The position numbers and the translations under genes were made by a program. From positions 161,178 to 225,177 of the forward strand of contig NZ_LQPI01000040.1 of NCBI RefSeq assembly GCF_002101775.1: a stretch of DNA of 64,000 bases, given 5' to 3'. Positions 43,278-51,252 of this stretch are shown here, in pieces. How positions within the stretch are numbered: the stretch's first letter is position 1; each line of letters begins with the position of its first letter. The notes below the pieces were generated by a model. It was not told where the DNA came from, ran no database searches, and saw only the letters and a list, made by a program, of their open reading frames with translations. Source of the DNA: Mycolicibacter nonchromogenicus (GTDB taxonomy: Bacteria > Actinomycetota > Actinomycetes > Mycobacteriales > Mycobacteriaceae).

Positions 43278-44129
43278 TCAGCCCGGATTGGTCGCGGTGA
43301 CCACCCAGGTGCGGCCCGGGAACTGCACCACACCGTTGACCCGCTGCCGGCGCAGCTCCGCACGCAGCTCCTCGACCACCTGCGCCCAGCCGTCGGCACC
43401 CAGCCTGGGCTCCAGTTCGGCGCGGGCCTGCTGGCCGGTGCGGTTGGCCAGGATCAACGTCAGCCGTTCCTCGACGCCGTCGCTGCCGCCGATCCCGAAG
43501 TTGCACATCCCGTCGAACGCTTCCACCGCGATGTCGGTCCAGCCGGCGTCGGTCAAGACGGTGCGCACGCGCTCGGGATCACCGAAGGCCAGCGGACCCG
43601 GTGCCGTGGGATCCAGCGGCGGCGGGGGTGACTCCAGTTTGGCGGCCAGGACATCGACGCCCGCGGTGAACATCGGATTGTCGCCCTCGCGCCAGCACAC
43701 GAACGCCAACCGGGAGCCGGCGGTCGCCGCGCGACGGATGTTGCTGAACGCGGCCACCGGATCGTCGAAGAACATCACCCCGAACCGGGAGATGACCCGG
43801 TCGAACGCTGCCCCGCCGGCGAATGCGCGCAGGTCCAGGGTCTGGGCGTCGCCCAGACTGACGGTGGCCTCGGGAACCCGCCGGCGCGCCGCCTGCGCCA
43901 TCGGCTCGGAGATGTCCACACCGAACGGGACGGCGCCCAGGGCCGCGGCGCGCTGCAGCAACGTGCCCGAGCCGCAGCCGATGTCGAGCACCCGCTCGCC
44001 TGCGCCGATGTCGGCGGCCTGCATGACCGCGTCCGCGAACGGCGCCAGCACCGCCTCGAAGATCGCTGCGTTGTCCACCCAGTCGACGCCCTGGGCCGCC
44101 CACGCCTGCTGCTGTTCCTCGTTCGCCAT
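43278..44129 (-). CDS. Class I SAM-dependent methyltransferase
   Basis: A 283-residue methyltransferase. Motif I is VLDIGCGSGTLLQRAAAL near 47, an acidic residue follows in FGVDISEPM, and DRVISRFGVMFFDDPVAAF near 110 is typical of small-molecule methyltransferases. The ATG at 44129 starts the recognised family N-terminus (MANEEQQQAW). Divergent from the carboxyltransferase gene, with an 82-base gap. Substrate unknown. Confidence 0.9.
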   Translation of the reverse strand: MANEEQQQAWAAQGVDWVDNAAIFEAVLAPFADAVMQAADIGAGERVLDIGCGSGTLLQRAAALGAVPFGVDISEPMAQAARRRVPEATVSLGDAQTLDLRAFAGGAAFDRVISRFGVMFFDDPVAAFSNIRRAATAGSRLAFVCWREGDNPMFTAGVDVLAAKLESPPPPLDPTAPGPLAFGDPERVRTVLTDAGWTDIAVEAFDGMCNFGIGGSDGVEERLTLILANRTGQQARAELEPRLGADGWAQVVEELRAELRRQRVNGVVQFPGRTWVVTATNPG

Positions 44130-44211
44130 GCCCTCAGGGTAGGGGCCGAAATCCGGGTGGATGGCGCGCGGCCCATGATGTTCAGGTAGGTCAACGGTGA
44201 AGGAAAACCAC

Positions 44212-45780
44212 ATGCCCGACGCTCCGCTGCGTGACGATCACCTTGAGCTGCTGCGCCGACGCGCGCTGACCGAGGACGCGGCCCGCCCGCACACGGTGCA
44301 ACGCCGGCACGACGCCGGGGGCCGCACGGCCCGCGAGAACATCGCCGACCTGGTCGATCCCGGGACCTTCGTGGAATACGGGCGGTTCGCGATCGCGGCC
44401 CAACGCGCCCGCCGCGACATCGACGACCTCATCGCCAACACGCCCGGCGACGGCCTGCTGGCGGGAACCGCCACGATCAACGGAGCGCTGTTCGGGCCCG
44501 AACGCGGCGCCTGCGCGGTGCTGTCCTACGACTACACCGTGTTGGCCGGCACCCAAGGTGCGATCGGCCACTTCAAAAAGGACCGCCTCTTCGAGCTGAT
44601 CGAACGGATGCGCCTGCCAACCGTCTTCTTCGCCGAAGGCGGCGGCGGCCGGCCCGGTGACACCGACTATCCGACTGTGTCGTCCCTTGACGTTCCGGCA
44701 TTCGCGTTGTGGGCCAAGCTGTCCGGGCTGGTGCCGCGTATCGCGGTGGTCAAGGGCCGCTGCTTTGCCGGCAACGCGGTGATCGCGGGCGTCTCGGATC
44801 TGATCATCGCGACCGCGGACACCTCGATCGGCATGGCGGGCCCGGCGATGATCGCCGGCGGCGGATTGGGCGACGTCGCACCCGATGACGTGGGGCCGCT
44901 GTCGGTGCAGGCACCCAACGGCGTCGTCGACGTCGTAGTGGCCGACGAGGCCGAGGCCGTCGCGGTGACCAAACGCGTTCTCGGCTACTTCCAAGGCGCC
45001 ACCACGCCCGGCTCTGCGGCAGACCAGGACGCGCTGCGCACCATGATCCCTGAGCGTGCGCGGCGCGCCTATCCGCTCAAGCCGATCATCGAGACCCTCG
45101 CCGACGTTGATTCGGTGACGTTCCTGCGGGAGCGGTTCGCGCCCGAGATGGTCACCGCGCTGGCTCGTATCGACGGCCGCCCGGTGGGGATCATCGGCAA
45201 CAACACCATGGTGATGGCCGGAGCCATCACCGCCGCCGCCTCCGACAAGGCCGCGCGCTTCCTGCAGCTCTGCGATGCCTTCGGGCTGCCCATCGTGTCG
45301 CTGGTCGACTGCCCCGGCTACATGGTCGGCCCTGCTGCAGAGGCAGAAGCACTGGTACGGCGGGCTTCTCGGCTGCTGGTAGCGGGCGCGGCGCTGCGAG
45401 TGCCGCTGATCGCGGTGATCCTGCGGCGCGGCTACGGCTTGGGTGCCCAGGCCATGATGGGCGGCAGCCTGCATGAGCCGGTGCTGACCGTGGCCTGGCC
45501 GAGCGCGCATCTGGGCCCGATGGGGCTCGAAGGTGCGGTCCGGTTGGGACTGCGCAAGGAGCTGGACGCCATCGCCGATCCCGACGAGCGGGAGGAACGC
45601 GTCCGGCAGGCCACCGCCGCCGCGCAGGAGAACGCCAAGGCGCTCAACGCCGCAACGCTGTTCGAAATCGACGACGTCATCGACCCCGCCGAGACGCGCG
45701 GTCTGATTCTCGCAACGTTGGCGGCGTGCGCCGAATACGGACGCGACCTGCCGCCCCGGCGTTTCGTCGACACGTTCTAG
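44212..45780 (+). CDS. Acyl-CoA carboxylase, carboxyltransferase subunit
   Basis: A 522-residue biotin-dependent carboxyltransferase. The N-terminal half has GRTARENIADLVDPGTFVEYG and the crotonase-like acyl-CoA site; the C-terminal half has FLQLCDAFGLPIVSLVDCPGYMVG and a glycine-rich RRGYGLGAQAMMGG loop for carboxybiotin. It transfers CO2 from biotin to an acyl-CoA. No biotin carboxylase gene is adjacent, so the alpha subunit must be encoded elsewhere. The ATG at 44212 follows AAGGA. Confidence 0.92.
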   Translation: MPDAPLRDDHLELLRRRALTEDAARPHTVQRRHDAGGRTARENIADLVDPGTFVEYGRFAIAAQRARRDIDDLIANTPGDGLLAGTATINGALFGPERGACAVLSYDYTVLAGTQGAIGHFKKDRLFELIERMRLPTVFFAEGGGGRPGDTDYPTVSSLDVPAFALWAKLSGLVPRIAVVKGRCFAGNAVIAGVSDLIIATADTSIGMAGPAMIAGGGLGDVAPDDVGPLSVQAPNGVVDVVVADEAEAVAVTKRVLGYFQGATTPGSAADQDALRTMIPERARRAYPLKPIIETLADVDSVTFLRERFAPEMVTALARIDGRPVGIIGNNTMVMAGAITAAASDKAARFLQLCDAFGLPIVSLVDCPGYMVGPAAEAEALVRRASRLLVAGAALRVPLIAVILRRGYGLGAQAMMGGSLHEPVLTVAWPSAHLGPMGLEGAVRLGLRKELDAIADPDEREERVRQATAAAQENAKALNAATLFEIDDVIDPAETRGLILATLAACAEYGRDLPPRRFVDTF

Positions 45781-45794
45781 CGCACCGGGGTTGA

Positions 45795-46157
45795 TCAGAG
45801 CAGCCGACCAACCACCACGAATGCCGCCACCGCGAACAGCACGGCGTTCAAGGCCACGCTCTTGGGCTCCTGCAGGCGGGAGTGCGCCCACGCCGCCCCG
45901 ATCATGACCACGCACAGACCTGCGGCGGCCAGCGGCGTCAGCACCTGCCCGATCCCGGTGAGTCCCGGCGCGACGAGTCCGAGGGCCGCCAGCAGTTCCA
46001 TCGCCGCGGTGAAGCGCACCACCGGCATGGGAAACATCGCCACCCCGGTCTGGCCGGTGTCCAGCAGACGCTGGCGCGCCATGGTGAGTTTGGCGCCACC
46101 GGAGGCGGCGAATATGGCGGCCAGAGCGAATTGAGCCGTCCACAGTGCGATGTTCAT
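45795..46157 (-). CDS. DoxX family membrane protein
   Basis: A 120-residue protein with four membrane segments and the DoxX start NIALWTAQFALAAIFAASGGAKL, then MPVVRFTAAMELLAALGLV. DoxX-like proteins are small quinone- or redox-linked membrane proteins of poorly known role. It is divergent from the SRPBCC gene, and a 23-bp inverted repeat lies between them. Confidence 0.88.
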   Translation of the reverse strand: MNIALWTAQFALAAIFAASGGAKLTMARQRLLDTGQTGVAMFPMPVVRFTAAMELLAALGLVAPGLTGIGQVLTPLAAAGLCVVMIGAAWAHSRLQEPKSVALNAVLFAVAAFVVVGRLL

Positions 46158-46214
46158 CGTTTTGTCCTTCCTGTCGTGGGTGTACCTCTGCTAGGACGGA
46201 AGGTGGTCGGTGAA

Positions 46215-46237
46215 TGTGACAGTTCGCTGGTGTCACA
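46215..46237. promoter_or_regulatory. Inverted repeat TGTGACA-N9-TGTCACA, candidate operator
   Basis: Perfect 7-base arms separated by 9 bases, centred in the gap between the DoxX gene (minus) and the SRPBCC gene (plus). The spacing is too long for a CRP site (TGTGA-N6-TCACA). No regulator gene is adjacent. Confidence 0.45.
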
Positions 46238-46328
46238 CTTGCCCGCGCGCAATCGTCTACATGACATGAGCAGAAACGGTGAGCGACGGCTTCCGCCGCG
46301 CCGTCCCCAACCAGACGAGGTGATTGTC

Positions 46329-46739
46329 ATGACGGTCGACCTGCCCTACATCGACGAGCACACGCTGCGGGTCGACGCCCCGCGCGACCGGGTGTGGAAG
46401 GCCCTGCAGCGCTATGTCGATGCCATGTTGCGCGCCAACGAACGCAATCCGCTTCTCGTGCCGCTCGGCCTACGTCCCCGTGCCGGTTTCGCGGTGGCTG
46501 AAAGTGTTGAACCGCAACGGATCGTCCTAGCCGGTCAGCATCGCTTCTCGCGCTACCGGTTGGTGTTCGAGCTCACCGACGAGCGGGCGGGTGCCACACG
46601 GGTGCACGCGCACAGCTATGCGGCTTTTCCCGGCCTTCACGGCAGTGTCTACCGCGCTCTGGTGATCGGGACCCGGATGCATATCGTCGCGACGAACTAT
46701 CTGTTGCGGCAGATTCGCGCCGCGGTGGCAACCGGCTAG
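46329..46739 (+). CDS. SRPBCC-fold protein
   Basis: A 136-residue lipid/ligand-binding START-like protein: HTLRVDAPRDRVWKALQRYVDAM near 11, and SRYRLVFELTDERAGATRVHAHSYA in the middle strands, ending in the long helix VYRALVIGTRMHIVATNYLLRQI. The ATG at 46329 follows GAGG and starts at the fold; an in-frame ATG at 46266 would add 21 polar residues. It probably forms a divergent pair with DoxX under one operator. Confidence 0.8.
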   Translation: MTVDLPYIDEHTLRVDAPRDRVWKALQRYVDAMLRANERNPLLVPLGLRPRAGFAVAESVEPQRIVLAGQHRFSRYRLVFELTDERAGATRVHAHSYAAFPGLHGSVYRALVIGTRMHIVATNYLLRQIRAAVATG

Positions 46740-46882
46740 CAGGTGCGTTCGGCGATCACTGCGCCGACGCCCAGTCCTCGGTGAAAGTGTAGCCAGCATC
46801 GCTCGCAGGAGGCTGGCGGTTCGGGGTTCCGGTTGCCCGCCCGAGGTCGGCATCTGCTGCCACCAGCACCCTCGGGGCCGTG

Positions 46883-47668
46883 TCAGCGGCCGGTGGTGGT
46901 GTCCAGCGTCAGCTCCCACGCCGACAGCCACGGTGTGATGGTCTGGGCAATCGAAAAGGGATGCGGGTCTTCGCACTTCGGCTCGGAATAGGTGCCGTCG
47001 GATACCGCAACATAGATGCCCACCGCCTCGGCGGCGCCGTCATCGCGCACCCGGTACACCGGCCCGCCGGAGTCGCCGCAGGTACCGCCGGCTTCAAACC
47101 GGACCTTGTTGGTTTCGCTGGCCACCACCGGGCCGCACAACGGCTTGCCGCTGCGGATCCCGTAGTGACACAACACATCGCCCTCCAAGACATGTTCGGC
47201 CACCCCGACCACCGGGTGCCCATCGACGACCGACGTCAGGGGAATCTTCCCCGGGTCGTCGAGGGTGATCAGCCCGATGTCATAGTCGTCCCAGTCACTG
47301 CCGTCGCTGACGGTCTCGGTGAACGTACCGATGGTGCGATACGCGTAGGCGCCGCCGTAACGGATCACCACCTGACCGGGCCCGCCTCCCGGGTTGCAGT
47401 GCCCGGCCACCAGCAGGCCGGGCTGGCCGTCGTGGGTGCGCACCAGGAATCCGGTGGTGCAACTGATACCCGCGTGATCGCCGCCGGGGGAGACGTTGAT
47501 GCCGATGCCGGGCCCGATGGCGTGCGCGATTGGGACGGGCATGTGTGAGTGCATCGGGTGGGTGCGATTCACCTGGTAGAGGCCGACGAATATCGCGATG
47601 ACGACGACGGCGGTCCCGATCCGCCACGCCGCCGTCTTCAGCGTCTCCCCGCGGTGCCCTTCCGTCAC
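46883..47668 (-). CDS. Membrane-anchored trypsin-like serine protease (S1)
   Basis: A 261-residue protein with a cytoplasmic N-terminus, one membrane segment (IGTAVVVIAIFVGLYQV, about 17-33) and an extracellular chymotrypsin-fold domain. The triad is visible: His in LLVAGHCNPG, Asp in DDYDIGLITL, Ser in TCGDSGGPVYR. Four Cys could form two disulfides. The GTG start overlaps the stop of the RNase H gene (GTGA). The substrate is unknown. Confidence 0.88.
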   Translation of the reverse strand: MTEGHRGETLKTAAWRIGTAVVVIAIFVGLYQVNRTHPMHSHMPVPIAHAIGPGIGINVSPGGDHAGISCTTGFLVRTHDGQPGLLVAGHCNPGGGPGQVVIRYGGAYAYRTIGTFTETVSDGSDWDDYDIGLITLDDPGKIPLTSVVDGHPVVGVAEHVLEGDVLCHYGIRSGKPLCGPVVASETNKVRFEAGGTCGDSGGPVYRVRDDGAAEAVGIYVAVSDGTYSEPKCEDPHPFSIAQTITPWLSAWELTLDTTTGR

Positions 47669-48210
47669 CGTGGCAAGGGTAGTTCCACCCCTGCGCGCTG
47701 CGTGCGCCGGAACTCCTCGGCGAATGCCGTCGCGAGTCCAGCAGCTCGTCGACGGTACTCCGCGGCGGTCAAATCCTGTGCACCGGCGGCATATCGGCTG
47801 GCGAGGCGGGCGAGAGCATCGGCCCCCTCGTTGAGGGGGTGGCCCTGATGCGACTTCACCCAGGAAAAGCTGAGCCGGTTGCGTTGCGTGTGAATCCTCC
47901 GCTGGGCCAGTACCAGGCCCGCTGTGCGGCCGTCCGCGCGTTGCGTGGTGTACTCGGCAGGCAGGATGGGGGAACCGGCCGTCCAGCGCTGGAGCATCGC
48001 GATGGCCTGGCAGCTGTCGCTGAGCACCGTGAGATGTCGTCTGCGCAGTTTGCTGACCGCTGCATGCACTGCGCGCAGTTCAGCAATAAGGACGACCTTG
48101 CGGCCGATCTGCCTCGTGGAATGGCGGAATCCGCACATCCCGTATTCGCCGGTGGACGCCAGCCAGCCATAACCTGTGAACTCGCCGCGGACCGAGCCAT
48201 CGGTAGCCAC
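47665..48210 (-). CDS. RNase HI family domain (3' part of a frameshifted gene)
   Basis: Reads 181 residues from a GTG at 48210 and contains an apparently complete RNase H active site: Asp in ATDGSV, Glu in LIAELRAVHAAV, Asp in VLSDS, and Asp in NEGADALARLA, with the SWVKSHQGH His loop. It could be made alone from the GTG. Homologous coding sequence continues upstream in other frames, so this is more likely the C-terminal part of a longer protein. It overlaps the protease start by 4 bases. Confidence 0.7.
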   Translation of the reverse strand: MATDGSVRGEFTGYGWLASTGEYGMCGFRHSTRQIGRKVVLIAELRAVHAAVSKLRRRHLTVLSDSCQAIAMLQRWTAGSPILPAEYTTQRADGRTAGLVLAQRRIHTQRNRLSFSWVKSHQGHPLNEGADALARLASRYAAGAQDLTAAEYRRRAAGLATAFAEEFRRTQRAGVELPLPR

Positions 48211-48668
48211 CCAGATCGATGGAATCGGACCTGATCGGCAGGCTGGTGGGGCTAGGCGGCGGCGCTTCGGCTGCCAATGCGGCCTTGGCTGCGCGCATCA
48301 GAGGCAGATCGGCATGTCTGGGCATCTCCACCGTCACGCCCGGCAGGAGCACGCTGATCTCCGGAGCATGGCGCCAAAGCATGTTGGATGCAGTCAGGTT
48401 CACTAAGAAGCGTGTCCTGCCCATGGTCGGATTTTCGACGTGAATCTGCCTGATCACGTCCAGCACGGCCACTTCGAGGGAGTCGGCGGTGACGTGACCG
48501 GACCAGTCGGCTGTCGTGGAGCAGGCGGTGGAAACGAAAGATCGGCCCGGTCTTGCCGGCGAACGCAATGGCAACCGATGTGAGGGGCTGGTGCTGCGCG
48601 AAGACGATGTCGGTGCGTGGCGGCCGCGGGGTGGGCACCGGCACCGGCCGTAGCGGGGGTTCGGGCAT
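48211..48668 (-). pseudogene. N-terminal part of the RNase H gene, split over two frames
   Basis: Coding-like sequence (G/C at third positions, conserved-looking domain) starts at ATG 48668 with MPEPPLRPVPVP and runs to LLHDS, then continues in a second frame from DWSGHVTADSLEVAVLDVI to LPIRSDSI, and then in a third frame into the RNase H domain. One extra base near 48507-48512 and one near 48212-48222 would explain both shifts. No slippery site is seen. The gene is either a recent pseudogene or affected by sequencing errors. Confidence 0.65.
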
Positions 48669-48797
48669 GGCTGCACCGTAGATGCGGGGGCTGACAGTCC
48701 GTACGGACCTCAAGCACAGGCGGGGGCGAGGCGGGAGTGATTGCCAAGGCGCGCCATGATCCCGGTCGATGATGACGGGGTTGCGTAGGCTGGCCAG

Positions 48798-50225
48798 ATG
48801 GCGTCTCCGACACTGACCGCCGACTTTGCTCGCGAGTTCCCCGAGCTCGCCCAGCCCTGGCAGGCCGCCATACCCCCGGAACCGAAGTTGCTGGTGCTCA
48901 ACGAGAAGTTGGCCGCTGAACTGGGGTTGGATCCGTCCTGGCTGAAAAGCGCCGAGGGCCTCAAACTGCTGACCGGTACCGATGTTCCCGACGGCGCCAC
49001 CCCGGTGGCCCAGGCCTATGCCGGGCACCAGTTCGGCAATTACGTGCCACTGCTCGGTGACGGTCGCGCCCTGCTGCTCGGTGAACTCGACGGCCAGCAC
49101 CGCCGCGACATCCACCTCAAGGGCTCCGGGCCGACTCCGTTCGCCCGTGGCGGCGACGGGTTAGCCGTGGTCGGTCCGATGCTGCGCGAATACGTCATCA
49201 GCGAAGCGATGCACGCGCTGGGGATCCCCACCACCCGGTCGCTGGCGGTGGTGGCCACCGGAGCGCCGGTGCAACGGGAGACACCGGTACCCGGGGCGGT
49301 ACTGACCCGCGTCGCCGCCAGCCACCTGCGGGTCGGCAGCTTCCAGCTGGTCGCCCAGCAGGCCCGCGCCACCGGCGACCTGGGGCTGCTGCGCCGGCTG
49401 GCCGATTACGCGATCGCCCGGCACTACCCCGATGCCGCGCACACCGAAAACCCTTACCTCGCACTGTTTCAGGCTGTCGTGGAAGCCCAGGCGTCGCTGA
49501 TCGCACAGTGGATGCTGGTCGGATTCGTGCACGGCGTGATGAACACCGACAACATGACCATCTCCGGGGAGACCATCGACTACGGGCCGTGCGCATTCAT
49601 GGAGGCCTACGACCCGGCGACGGTGTTCAGCTCCATCGACCACGCCGGCCGTTACGCCTACGGCAACCAGCCGCTGGTCGCGCAGTGGAACCTGGCCCGG
49701 TTCGCCGAGAGCATCCTGCCGTTGCTCGCCGCCACCGAGGAGCAGGCGCTGTCGGTGGCCGTGGAAACCCTCGAAGGGTTCATGCCGCGCTATCACGGCC
49801 TGTGGTCGGCGGGGATGCTGGCGAAGTTCGGGCTGTCGGCCGACGCGGAGGCTGCCGCACTGATCGACCAGGCGTTGGCGCTCATGACCGAGCACCAGGT
49901 GGACTACACCTCGTTCTTCCGGCGCCTGTCCGCGGCGGGGCGCGGGGACACCGAGGCACTGCCCGCGGCGTTCGGTGACTGGCTGGGGCGCTGGCGGGTG
50001 CTGCAGCCCGACGTCGACGCGATGGACCGCATCAACCCGGTCTACATCGCGCGCAATCACCTGGTGGAGCAGGCCTTGGCGGCCGCGATGCGCGGCGACC
50101 TGACTCCGGTGGAGAAGCTGTTGGACGTGATCACCGAGCCCTACCGGGAGCGCGATGGCTGGGCCGCATACGCCGAGCCCGCGCCGCCGGAATTCGGGAC
50201 CTACCGCACCTACTGCGGGACCTGA
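48798..50225 (+). CDS. selO: Protein adenylyltransferase SelO (YdiU family)
   Basis: A pseudokinase-fold enzyme that transfers AMP from ATP to Ser, Thr or Tyr of proteins. The 475 residues show [17 protein letters not shown] near 75, the family motif [15 protein letters not shown] near 110, and the metal-site stretch [23 protein letters not shown] near 250. The length agrees with bacterial SelO. It stands alone; the 238 bases to the next gene show nothing coding. Confidence 0.95.
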   Translation: MASPTLTADFAREFPELAQPWQAAIPPEPKLLVLNEKLAAELGLDPSWLKSAEGLKLLTGTDVPDGATPVAQAYAGHQFGNYVPLLGDGRALLLGELDGQHRRDIHLKGSGPTPFARGGDGLAVVGPMLREYVISEAMHALGIPTTRSLAVVATGAPVQRETPVPGAVLTRVAASHLRVGSFQLVAQQARATGDLGLLRRLADYAIARHYPDAAHTENPYLALFQAVVEAQASLIAQWMLVGFVHGVMNTDNMTISGETIDYGPCAFMEAYDPATVFSSIDHAGRYAYGNQPLVAQWNLARFAESILPLLAATEEQALSVAVETLEGFMPRYHGLWSAGMLAKFGLSADAEAAALIDQALALMTEHQVDYTSFFRRLSAAGRGDTEALPAAFGDWLGRWRVLQPDVDAMDRINPVYIARNHLVEQALAAAMRGDLTPVEKLLDVITEPYRERDGWAAYAEPAPPEFGTYRTYCGT

Positions 50226-50463
50226 CGGCCAGCAGAGCTGTATGTGGCACTGTCGCCGGCAGGCGGGGCTATCCGGGGTCTGCACGTGGCTAGCTGGACT
50301 CGGCTACCTGTACCAGACTTGGCGCCAACCGAAGGGGGGCACCGAAATTGGACGTGGAATGGAGCCGGGTTAACGCCGCCCCGAGGGCCTGCGTGCAAGC
50401 CGCGCCTGCTCGGCATGAATTCCAGAGTGATATCACCGGATGGAAATAGCTATCATCGAGGGT

Positions 50464-50760
50464 GTGAAACAGCTCCTCCTGCGGGTCCCCGAGGAACTGC
50501 ACCGACGACTGGTGGCCCGCGCCGCGCGCGAGGGCCGCAGCCTGAACGCGGTGGCCACCGAGATTCTCGACGCGGCAGCCGAGGCGGACTCGGGTGACAG
50601 GCGGGCGAAGCTGCGTGCGGCGGCGACCGCATCCGGCGCCCTGCGAACCGTGACCGCAGATCCGGTACGCACGGCTCGCCGACAGCGCGCCATCGCATCG
50701 ACCCGGGGCCTGGGGGCGCAGCTAGACCGTCTGCTCGCCGACGAGCGCGACCGGACGTGA
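50464..50760 (+). CDS. Antitoxin of a VapBC-type system
   Basis: A 98-residue protein starting at a GTG just behind a TATCAT hexamer, so probably leaderless. The N-terminal 40 residues form a ribbon-helix-helix motif (KQLLLRVPEELHRRLVARAAREGRSLNAVATEIL) of the FitA/VapB type; the rest is a flexible Arg/Ala-rich tail that would block the toxin. The stop overlaps the toxin start (GTGA). The RHH part probably autoregulates the operon. Confidence 0.85.
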   Translation: MKQLLLRVPEELHRRLVARAAREGRSLNAVATEILDAAAEADSGDRRAKLRAAATASGALRTVTADPVRTARRQRAIASTRGLGAQLDRLLADERDRT

Positions 50761-51191
50761 TCGCCTACTTGGACTCGTCAGTCTTGGCGCGGGCCTATCT
50801 GGCGGACGAGGACGGTCATCAGCAGGCAACCGCCCTGCTTGCAGATCCCGACGTTGCCACCGTGACCGGTACCTGGACCCGGATCGAGGTTTCCGGTGCT
50901 CTTGTGCGTGCGGCCCGCGCCGGCCGCGCCGACGAAAAGGGACTCCTGGCAGCGCTGGACGTCGACCTTGCCGGGCCGGTCATCGTTCTGGGTGCGCCGC
51001 AGGAGCAGGTGGAAGAAGACGCCCTCAAGCTCGTTCGTCGGTACGCACTGCGTGCGATGGACGCCTGGCACCTGGCGGTCGCCGCGCTGGTCGTGCCACC
51101 GCTGCTCGAACCCGGTGAACAGCGGGGATTCGCTTCCCGGGACGCTGCGCAGCGACAGGTCGCTGAACACCTGGGCTTCATTGCGATCTAA
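50757..51191 (+). CDS. PIN-domain toxin, VapC-like
   Basis: A 144-residue PIN-domain ribonuclease. The acidic residues that bind Mg are visible: Asp6 in AYLDSSV, Glu43 in RIEVSGAL, and Asp in AMDAWHLAVA near 101, with a later DAA. VapC toxins cleave tRNA or rRNA; the target of this one is unknown. Coupled to the antitoxin by a 4-base overlap. Confidence 0.88.
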   Translation: MIAYLDSSVLARAYLADEDGHQQATALLADPDVATVTGTWTRIEVSGALVRAARAGRADEKGLLAALDVDLAGPVIVLGAPQEQVEEDALKLVRRYALRAMDAWHLAVAALVVPPLLEPGEQRGFASRDAAQRQVAEHLGFIAI

Positions 51192-51252
51192 CCGGGTGCT
51201 GTCGCAGGCGCAATCCGCTGCAAACGCATCCCATGCCCCGGATATCTGCCCC

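Noticed and set aside
44191..46236. Minus-strand open frame of 681 codons opposite the carboxyltransferase
   Set aside because: No recognisable domain, His/Arg/Gln-rich composition and full overlap with an unambiguous gene.
46215..46237. CRP/cAMP receptor site
   Set aside because: The half-sites are 13 bases apart when read as TGTGA...TCACA, instead of 6.
48207..48515. Programmed frameshifting in the RNase H gene
   Set aside because: Neither break point has a slippery heptamer or an obvious stimulatory structure, and two events in one gene would be required.
50226..50463. Possible small gene between selO and the toxin-antitoxin pair
   Set aside because: Open frames here are short and lack coding bias; only the putative TATCAT promoter hexamer of the antitoxin is supported.
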